From: CAYHMW01 sp964357925 | Lineage (GTDB): Bacteria > Patescibacteriota > Microgenomatia > UBA8517 | Reading direction: 5' to 3' | NCBI GenBank assembly: GCA_964357925.1 | Contig: CAYHMW010000025.1 | Location: forward strand, 1-12,406 | Length of the DNA: 12,406 bases | In this document: positions 7,985 to 12,406 of the stretch, piece after piece | Layout of the letters: each line of letters begins with the position of its first letter | Position numbering within the stretch: position 1 is the first letter of the stretch | Notes under the pieces: generated by a model | The model's database searches: none | What the model was told of the DNA's origin: nothing | Seen by the model: only the letters and a program-made list of their open reading frames with translations | Translations under genes and position numbers: made by a program

Positions 7985-8863
7985 CTATATATCTAGAATA
8001 ATAGTTATCTCGGGTATAATTTTTAATAAATATTCTCTTTCCCATACCGACCTAGTCACTGTTTCTGAGAAGGAGTTGATTTTCTTTTTGTTGAATTTCT
8101 GTGGCCATAATATCCTACCTTCCTTATCAACAATGGGGTATGCCCTGAAAATACTCTTCTTTGGATTTTTATCCGCATAGTCTTTGAGCTTCATAAGAAG
8201 AGAGTTTTCGTGGAGAAGGTTTCCAAGAACGACAATCTTTGCGTTATCGCCTGCCGCTAGAATCACTTCGTTCATAAACCAATGATAGACACCATCTCGT
8301 TCCTTTTCTTCTTCAGCAGATCCAGTATCTTCAACGTCATCGCAGACGATAAGGTCGGGCCTATGCTTGTTGTAACGAATTCCCCTGATACTTTGCTCTT
8401 TTGGAATACAAATAATTTTGGCCCCAAATTGAGACAACTCCAGACTGTGCATTCCCCAAGAATTTTCATCCGAGCGGAATGGTCCCATGTCGCTTACAAG
8501 AAGTTTGTTATTTTCAAGCTGACTTTTAATATTTAGGAAGTGACTTTTGGCTTGGGCTTGTGTTTCGCTCACAATAACTACGCATTTCTTCTGCATCACT
8601 CCCAAGACTGACCACAGGACAAGTCCGAGATTAAGAATGGTCGATTTTCCCGAATTTCGGAAAGCCATGACAGTGAGTATCTGTCGTGTTTCATTTTCCA
8701 CTAAGTACATCATCTCTTCTTGAAATGGGGCAAAATCATATTCAAGATATTCACTTAAAAATATCTTTATGAACCAATAGAAGCTCTTTTGAGTAAGTGT
8801 GCGGCGGACTTGTTGGTCATGGATAATATTTTCAGCAATTTCATTTTTGTCTAGTTTTTTCAT
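7985..8863 (-). CDS. terL: Phage terminase large subunit, ATPase domain only (truncated)
   Basis: Terminase large subunits pump phage DNA into capsids (N-terminal ATPase) and cut it (C-terminal RNase H-like nuclease). This 292-residue product has the full ATPase part: FAPFQEEMM (45-52), Walker A FRNSGKST (68-75), the region around 95-115 (VVIVSETQAQAKSHF), Walker B LIVCDDVED (171-179), and the coupling motif VVLGNLLHENSLL (211-223). It then reaches the usual hinge, SVWEREYLLKI (272-282), and stops ten residues later after IPEITIILDI. Family members are usually about 450-550 residues, so the nuclease domain is absent, and the downstream frames do not supply it. It overlaps the small-subunit gene by 23 bases. 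It is either a decayed gene or an ATPase kept without cutting activity; the reading frame of the remaining part is intact. Confidence 0.85.
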   Translation of the reverse strand: MKKLDKNEIAENIIHDQQVRRTLTQKSFYWFIKIFLSEYLEYDFAPFQEEMMYLVENETRQILTVMAFRNSGKSTILNLGLVLWSVLGVMQKKCVVIVSETQAQAKSHFLNIKSQLENNKLLVSDMGPFRSDENSWGMHSLELSQFGAKIICIPKEQSIRGIRYNKHRPDLIVCDDVEDTGSAEEEKERDGVYHWFMNEVILAAGDNAKIVVLGNLLHENSLLMKLKDYADKNPKKSIFRAYPIVDKEGRILWPQKFNKKKINSFSETVTRSVWEREYLLKIIPEITIILDI

Positions 8864-9278
8864 GTGATTTTCTAGGTTTTACTGTACGAAGAGCTTTTCT
8901 GATGATTTCTTCTTGTTTGGCAGACAGTGGTTCTGGAATATTTCCTTTGCGTTCAATTTCAACTTTTGCTCCGTAGCGCGGGTGATGATGTTTAAGCCAC
9001 AAGACTATAGCTGGGATTTTCTTCTCTTTAATGAGTGTGACAATTTGTGCTTCTCCCATATCGTTAATGTATTCGAAGCCCTGATTCATAGCTTTTTCCA
9101 CTTGTTTTTGGAAATTATCGTCTTCTTTTAGCCAGCGATAATAAGTGGCACGGCTGATCCCTGCTTTTTTACAAGACATTTGCACAATCGGGATTTCTTT
9201 TAGGGCTTCAAGAACCGCCTCCTTGTCCTTTGTTTGACGCTCTTCAATCGTGTTAAGAATATTTATTTCATTAGCCAT
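8841..9278 (-). CDS. terS: Terminase small subunit-like HTH protein
   Basis: A 145-residue protein with a helix-turn-helix at about 31-50 (IVQMSCKKAGISRATYYRWL), followed by FQKQVEKAM, a charged helix, and AIVLWLKHHHPRYGAK (90-105). That order is typical of the phBC6A51-type small terminase family. Small terminase subunits bind the viral packaging site and hand the DNA to the large subunit. The stop TGA (8841-8843) lies 20 bases inside the large-subunit gene, and the ATG (9278-9276) overlaps the end of the ParB-methylase gene, so translation is probably coupled throughout. The C-terminus is basic (RTVKPRKSHEKTRQK). It could instead be a general transposase-like HTH regulator, but its position directly before terL argues for packaging. 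Confidence 0.8.
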   Translation of the reverse strand: MANEINILNTIEERQTKDKEAVLEALKEIPIVQMSCKKAGISRATYYRWLKEDDNFQKQVEKAMNQGFEYINDMGEAQIVTLIKEKKIPAIVLWLKHHHPRYGAKVEIERKGNIPEPLSAKQEEIIRKALRTVKPRKSHEKTRQK

Positions 9279-10617
9279 ATATTTTCTTTGCGGTTAGACC
9301 AGTAAGTTTTTCCCAGCGATTCTTAATTACTTCGGCATAGACCGGAGATTTTTCCATGAGGAAACAGCGTCGCTTCATTTTGGTTGCGGCGATTAAAGTC
9401 GAACCGCTACCACCGAATGGCTCAACAATAAGGTCGTCTCTTTTGGTTAAGACTTTAATATAAGGAATGAGTAACTCAAGAGGTTTTGTTCCGAATATAA
9501 TTCCTTGTCCGCTACTTTTTTCATCGGCCGCAACATGATCTAAGAAATCAGTCGGTTGTATCTTCTTTCCTTTTTCGTATCCTTCCCAATGAGGTCTGCC
9601 CGAAGTAGCGTAAATTGCATTTTCGTACTCACTTTGGAATAGCGGGTCATCTTCTGGTTCAAGATTTGGAATGGTAAACCCAGGCGTTGAACCAACGAGA
9701 GCGATGTCGTGCTTGTTGAAAAATTTGTACTTGGCCGAGAACCCCTGCACGCGGTTTGGGAGATGCCACACTATTGTGTTGCGGTATTTCCAATGTTTTT
9801 CAAGTTCGTTCCAAATAGTTCGCAAGTTTTTTGGATGTTCAAAGACAATAATAGAAAAATCTGGTTTCTGTATCTTGGCTATGCAACTCATCCATAATTC
9901 GGTAAAATTATCTGGTAGAGATTCGGTTTCTAGGTATCTTCTGTTTTTCTTTGCACCGAATCCTACAGTTGCCTCTCCGTGGCGAGTCTTGCCGTGCAAA
10001 TAATCCAACAAATAAGGGGGATCTGTCAGGCACATGCCTGCCTTTTCCTTTCCCATCAATTTCAATATGTCAGATTCAATCGTGCTATCACCGCATCCGA
10101 GACGACTCCCATTCAAATCATAAACATCACCTTTTTTGATTTTGATTTCTTTGATATTTAACTTAGCTAGCTCTTTTTCAAGGTCAAATTCTTCGGGCGT
10201 ATTTTCTATCTCAAAAATGTCATCAAGCTCTTCACTCGAAAAACCGACATCCGACAGAAATGTTTCGTCGAATTTAGCGAGAAGGTCCCAATCAAATTCA
10301 CCCGTATTCTTATTAAGACGCAGATTGAGTTCCTTTTCTTTTTCTATATCCGGGATGTCAATGTATACAACGGGTACTTCCGTTATTCCAAGCTTCTTAA
10401 TGACCGAAAGACGAAAATGACCGCCTATAACGATCCCTTTACGCTTTGGAGCGCTGTTCACAAGAAGCGGATCGACAATTCCATATCGCTTTATGCTTTC
10501 TGATAATTGGGCTTCGGCGGTTGCATCCCATTTTCGGGGATTGTAGTCGGCTTTGCGCAGATCGCGCACGGACACATACACGACATTAAGTCGTTCTTTA
10601 ATGTTTATTTTTGACAT
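9271..10617 (-). CDS. ParB-like domain fused to a DNA methyltransferase
   Basis: A 448-residue two-domain protein. Residues about 12-115 are a ParB/Srx-like domain, with LRKADYNPRKW, SIKRYGIVDPLLVN and the GGHFRL motif (65-70). Residues about 160-448 form an amino-methyltransferase of the class in which the catalytic motif comes first: TDPPY at 198-202 and the S-adenosylmethionine-binding PFGGSGST at 400-407 near the end. Both motifs are intact. It should methylate adenine N6 or cytosine N4 in DNA; the target is not readable from sequence. Such fusions are common next to terminase genes in phages and prophages, where they may protect or mark DNA before packaging. The gene begins two bases after the upstream HTH gene and its stop overlaps the terminase small subunit, so it sits in the middle of one operon. 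Confidence 0.9.
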   Translation of the reverse strand: MSKINIKERLNVVYVSVRDLRKADYNPRKWDATAEAQLSESIKRYGIVDPLLVNSAPKRKGIVIGGHFRLSVIKKLGITEVPVVYIDIPDIEKEKELNLRLNKNTGEFDWDLLAKFDETFLSDVGFSSEELDDIFEIENTPEEFDLEKELAKLNIKEIKIKKGDVYDLNGSRLGCGDSTIESDILKLMGKEKAGMCLTDPPYLLDYLHGKTRHGEATVGFGAKKNRRYLETESLPDNFTELWMSCIAKIQKPDFSIIVFEHPKNLRTIWNELEKHWKYRNTIVWHLPNRVQGFSAKYKFFNKHDIALVGSTPGFTIPNLEPEDDPLFQSEYENAIYATSGRPHWEGYEKGKKIQPTDFLDHVAADEKSSGQGIIFGTKPLELLIPYIKVLTKRDDLIVEPFGGSGSTLIAATKMKRRCFLMEKSPVYAEVIKNRWEKLTGLTAKKIYG

Positions 10618-10619
10618 AG

Positions 10620-11000
10620 TTATTTGTTATTACTTTTTTTAATTTCCATTCCTGCGAGACGCAGAAACATCTCGACATCTTTTGCCGTCGGCTTTGTTTG
10701 GGTTTTCATATATAGACCGCCTATCACGTCAGGGATTTGATCCTTCATCCACTCGTTTAGAACTTGTTGCACAAGAGGCCAGAAATTGGGGTGTCGCTTC
10801 CAATCCGTGAGTGTGTCTTCGCACACTCCGACTACTTCGGCAAATTCTTTTTGAGTTTTTGGTTCGCGGGATAGACTGGGAGTCCCAAACCATCTCGTAA
10901 ATCTAACGAATTCCGCCACTCGATTTATGTCTGGAATGATAAGTAAGGAATCGGAGTGTATCGGAGCAGTAGATACTATTTTGTCTCCTTTTTCTTTCAT
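10620..11000 (-). CDS. phBC6A51-like helix-turn-helix phage protein
   Basis: A 126-residue protein and the first gene of the packaging operon. Residues 48-70 form a helix-turn-helix (TQKEFAEVVGVCEDTLTDWK), followed by HPNFWPLVQQVLNEWMKDQI and a helical end containing TAKDVEMFLRLAGMEIKK. This resembles the HTH module of phBC6A51-type small terminases and related phage DNA-binding proteins, so the operon carries two such proteins. It may be the actual packaging-site binder, a partner of the second one, or a regulator of the operon. The start ATG (11000-10998) opens the longest frame; an AAAGGAG run lies inside the coding region (codons 3-5) with no start codon suitably placed after it. Two A6 tracts lie just upstream. 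Confidence 0.7.
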   Translation of the reverse strand: MKEKGDKIVSTAPIHSDSLLIIPDINRVAEFVRFTRWFGTPSLSREPKTQKEFAEVVGVCEDTLTDWKRHPNFWPLVQQVLNEWMKDQIPDVIGGLYMKTQTKPTAKDVEMFLRLAGMEIKKSNNK

Positions 11001-11095
11001 ATGTTTGCTAGTTTTTTAGACTCTTTTTTCAGCAAGATATCAGTAATATTATTTTTATGCTTTTACTTTTTTGTCTTGCATGGTGCGATCGACCG
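11001..11095 (-). promoter_or_regulatory. AT-rich leader with A-tracts, probable promoter of the packaging operon
   Basis: Read on the minus strand, the 95 bases before the HTH gene are very A-rich. They include TAATATT (11050-11044) as a possible -10, and two A6 tracts 12 bases apart (11027-11010), likely to bend the DNA. A weak arm pair TTGCT/AGCAA (11005-11009/11031-11035) surrounds the A-tracts. No good -35 hexamer is seen at the correct distance, so the promoter call is tentative. It is supported mainly by the terminator-like hairpin at 11184-11250, which implies a fresh start is needed for the operon. Confidence 0.3.
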
Positions 11096-11110
11096 CAACA
11101 AAATCACTAG

Positions 11111-11129
11111 AGCCATAATATTATTGGCT
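11111..11129. repeat. Small inverted repeat upstream of the packaging operon
   Basis: AGCCA (11111-11115) and TGGCT (11125-11129) form a five-pair inverted repeat around the AT palindrome TAATATTA (11116-11123). There is no T-run after it on either strand, so it is not a terminator. Its position about 110 bases before the HTH gene would suit a repressor site or a leader hairpin. No protein can be assigned. Confidence 0.3.
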
Positions 11130-11183
11130 TAACTTATAATGAGCACGGGAGGTATTGGGTGCTTATTCTAGATCGACCAATTG

Positions 11184-11250
11184 AAAAAGCTCCGGCAAAT
11201 ACATCTCCACTCGAACTTTCGTTCAAGGTTAGATGTTTTTGTCAGAGCTT
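11184..11250 (-). terminator. Long stem-loop with U-run, terminator-like, minus strand
   Basis: Two 20-base arms (11231-11250 and 11187-11206) pair over 17 positions plus one G-U on the minus strand. The loop between them holds a second hairpin (11210-11216/11221-11227) of seven pairs, including one G-U valid only on the minus strand, closed by a GAAA tetraloop. The outer stem ends GAGC followed by five T on the minus strand (11188-11184). This looks like the 3' end of a structured minus-strand RNA. On the plus strand there is no T-run and the inner stem has a C-A mismatch. Confidence 0.55.
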
Positions 11251-11490
11251 CTATTGTGACTCTTAAGTTTCCACATTCTCATGCGAAACATTTTGCTTCC
11301 ATACAATCGTCGTTAAGCGATTAGCGGAACGAGTCTTACGACCCCATGGGCACGTGGCAGGCAGCCCATCTCCTTTCTCTTCGGTATTTTGTGAGAGAAT
11401 TTCCTATAACCTCCCCTGGTGATTACACCAAGTTAGGATTTAACTGAAAGCAAAACCTATTAAATTGAAAAGAACGATAAGATAATCTAG
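11184..11490 (-). ncRNA. Candidate minus-strand structured non-coding RNA, ~300 nt
   Basis: The 524-base gap between the zinc-knuckle gene and the packaging operon holds no convincing gene. On the minus strand it has a plausible promoter at 11523-11496, then successive hairpins, then a terminator-like stem at 11184-11250. Hairpin arms in order: 11432-11438/11402-11410 (two-base bulge) enclosing the perfect TGGTG/CACCA at 11417-11421/11426-11430; 11394-11399/11375-11380; 11364-11369/11346-11351 (GCCCAT/ATGGGC); 11340-11344/11331-11335 closed by a GTAA tetraloop, alternative to a longer pairing of 11335-11342 with 11310-11318; and 11318-11322/11305-11309. Two GNRA loops and strand-specific G-U pairs favour minus-strand RNA. 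Only short peptides are encoded (for example 18 codons from 11369). I recognise no known class; tmRNA, RNase P and SRP signatures are absent. It could also be the leader of the packaging operon. Confidence 0.45.
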
Positions 11491-11495
11491 AAAAT

Positions 11496-11523
11496 ATTAT
11501 ACTCCTTCTTTATCGATACACAA
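11496..11523 (-). promoter_or_regulatory. Candidate promoter for the minus-strand RNA
   Basis: On the minus strand a perfect TATAAT (11501-11496) lies 16 bases after TTGTGT (11523-11518). The -10 is consensus and the -35 matches only in its TTG. It starts immediately after the stop codon of the zinc-knuckle gene (11525), so transcription would begin near 11489, just before the run of hairpins. AT-rich DNA gives such boxes by chance, so confidence is moderate. Confidence 0.45.
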
Positions 11524-11524
11524 G

Positions 11525-12181
11525 TTATTTAAGTTTATATTTCTTATTAAACTCAGTTTTTTCTTTTTGTATTTTTTCACGCCATTCTTTTTTGTCCTTG
11601 CGTATGAGAGCATCGCTTATTTTTTTTCGATTACGCTCGTACGATTTGCGTCCTGGGGAGTAACGGTTGGGATCTATAAGTTGAGGATTTTCTTTTTTGA
11701 GGAATATATATTCGTATGGTTTACCACTTTCGGTAAGGATTATTCTCGCTTTAAGTTCTCCTAGTCGTACAAGCTTACGTGCGGTTTGCGAATGCATACT
11801 GAAATCACTTTTGAGTTGCCATGTATGGTAGTAGCTATCTCTTCCGTTCGGATGAAGTAGATACTTAGGCACTATTCCTTCCACCACTGCTTTATGACAC
11901 AGTAGACATCGTGGGCCACCCCAGTGATACCAACCGTTAATTTCGTTTACTGATTGACCACAGATAAGGCAAGAGAAGTCTCCTTCGACGGGGAAGCCCT
12001 TCGGTTCTTTCTTTAGTTGGCGTTCTAACTGAGCTTCTCTTTGCGCCATTTTCCAAAGGATCTCAAAAAAACCGACCAGGTTTTCGCCAGCTTCACGCGC
12101 TTCCTCATCACTCATTTCTTTTCCATTTTCCTCTTTAAAAATCTTCTTAAACTCTTGAACGCGTTCGTCAGATATACTCAT
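11525..12181 (-). CDS. Zinc-knuckle protein of unknown function
   Basis: A 218-residue protein. The N-terminus (1-55; EFKKIFKEENGKEMSDEEAR and a following helix) resembles a small helical module I associate with Patescibacteria proteins near mobile elements; this is from memory. Next comes a probable zinc-binding unit with two CxxC pairs, C71-LI-C74 and C92-LL-C95, 17 residues apart. Residues 105-162 (YYHTWQLKSDFSMHSQTARK, then LGELKARIIL and PYEYIFLKK) look like a winged-helix DNA-binding part. The C-terminus (175-218) is very basic and helical. The whole suggests a nucleic-acid-binding protein, perhaps a regulator, but no enzyme motif is visible. The start ATG is at 12181-12179 without a ribosome binding site. 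An elaborate inverted-repeat site lies 21 bases upstream, so autoregulation is an attractive but unproved idea. Confidence 0.65.
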   Translation of the reverse strand: MSISDERVQEFKKIFKEENGKEMSDEEAREAGENLVGFFEILWKMAQREAQLERQLKKEPKGFPVEGDFSCLICGQSVNEINGWYHWGGPRCLLCHKAVVEGIVPKYLLHPNGRDSYYHTWQLKSDFSMHSQTARKLVRLGELKARIILTESGKPYEYIFLKKENPQLIDPNRYSPGRKSYERNRKKISDALIRKDKKEWREKIQKEKTEFNKKYKLK

Positions 12182-12201
12182 ATTTTTAGATGCTAATTAA
12201 T

Positions 12202-12252
12202 AAATGAGACCTGCCCATGAGACACGCTTGTATTGTCTCATTTGTCTCATTT
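12202..12252. promoter_or_regulatory. Nested inverted repeat of TGAGAC/GTCTCA, operator-like
   Basis: Four copies of one hexamer are arranged symmetrically. AAATGAGAC (12202-12210) is the exact inverse of GTCTCATTT (12244-12252), and between them ATGAGACA (12217-12224) is the exact inverse of TGTCTCAT (12234-12241) with a nine-base spacer. The site is 21 bases upstream of the zinc-knuckle gene start, on its promoter side. Two nested dimer sites of this type usually bind a dimeric or tetrameric regulator; a cruciform or RNA hairpin is the alternative. No T-run follows, so it is not a terminator. Confidence 0.6.
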
Positions 12253-12262
12253 CTAAAAAGTT

Positions 12263-12325
12263 AGACCCTACTGGGAGGCCTCAGTTTGATATACTTAAAA
12301 TCCCTAAAGAACCCTTACGGGGTCT
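12263..12325. repeat. Imperfect stem-loop region near the right edge
   Basis: AGACCC (12263-12268) pairs with GGGTCT (12320-12325). Inside are the eight-base palindrome GAGGCCTC (12275-12282) and a short ACCC/GGGT hairpin (12311-12314/12320-12323) that competes with the outer stem. No gene of useful size is visible here. It may be part of the 5' region of a transcript continuing past the window, but support is weak. Confidence 0.25.
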
Positions 12326-12364
12326 CTCCTCCAAAGGTTCACAACCGAGCAGGGGGAGAAGGTA

Positions 12365-12390
12365 GAAAAAGTAAACTGCTTTACTTTTTC
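12365..12390. terminator. Perfect 11-bp inverted repeat, possible bidirectional terminator
   Basis: GAAAAAGTAAA (12365-12375) and TTTACTTTTTC (12380-12390) are exact inverse copies around the loop CTGC. The arms carry an A5 run and a T5 run, so on either strand the hairpin ends in T's, as in some bidirectional terminators. The stem is AT-rich and the T-run belongs to the stem, so termination strength is uncertain. It could separate the zinc-knuckle gene from a gene beyond the window. Confidence 0.35.
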
Positions 12391-12406
12391 GCACACTTGT
12401 CCGAGC

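Noticed and set aside
7840..7990. Frameshift that would restore the missing TerL nuclease domain
   Set aside because: I read the minus strand beyond the stop; the following sequence has no acidic nuclease motifs or expected length, so a simple frameshift cannot explain the truncation.
11346..11444. 32-codon + strand ORF starting ATGGGCACG
   Set aside because: It lies across paired hairpin arms, has no ribosome binding site and runs against the direction of both neighbours; a chance frame is more likely.
1..12406. CRISPR array, transposase or insertion-sequence ends
   Set aside because: No regularly spaced direct repeats, no transposase or integrase gene, and no matching terminal inverted repeats were found.

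Overview
The window reads as chromosomal DNA of a Candidate Phyla Radiation (Patescibacteria-type) bacterium, or a close AT-rich relative, carrying accessory genes. The basis is indirect: AT-rich composition, very compact gene spacing, start codons almost without Shine-Dalgarno sequences, and protein styles (short XseB, phBC6A51-type terminase genes, a zinc-knuckle protein with an 'EFKKIFKEENGKEMSDEEA' N-terminus) that I associate with that group. The standard genetic code fits all genes, with TAA, TAG and TGA used as stops. No rRNA or tRNA gene is visible to confirm the taxon.

Left part, + strand (1-5310): the C-terminal end of a type I restriction-modification methylase (HsdM), its two-domain specificity subunit HsdS, and four bases later a membrane-anchored HerA/DUF87-type ATPase. 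After a 55-base gap come both subunits of exodeoxyribonuclease VII (XseA, XseB). No HsdR motor/nuclease lies in the window.

Middle part, + strand (5311-7725): a 314-base gap holds a run of stable hairpins ending in an intrinsic terminator, best read as a structured RNA or structured leader. It is followed by a PD-(D/E)XK nuclease-fold protein of the kind found in restriction and defence loci, and a membrane-anchored protein of unknown function.

Right part, - strand (12181 down to 7840): a zinc-knuckle protein preceded by a nested inverted-repeat operator-like site. Next is a 524-base gap containing a consensus -10 box, many hairpins and a terminator, which I read as a candidate minus-strand non-coding RNA of about 300 nt. 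Then a tightly packed phage DNA-packaging operon follows: a helix-turn-helix protein, a ParB-like domain fused to a DNA methyltransferase, a terminase small subunit, and a terminase large subunit that stops right after its ATPase domain. A possible 47-codon ORF starts one base after that stop. No portal or capsid gene follows, so the cassette is a remnant or a domesticated piece whose nuclease domain is lost.

The left genes mark, move or degrade DNA and fit a defence island. The right genes derive from a phage. The most unusual items are the membrane HerA protein coupled to hsdS, the two structured intergenic segments, the nuclease-less terminase, and the fourfold GTCTCA/TGAGAC site at the right end.
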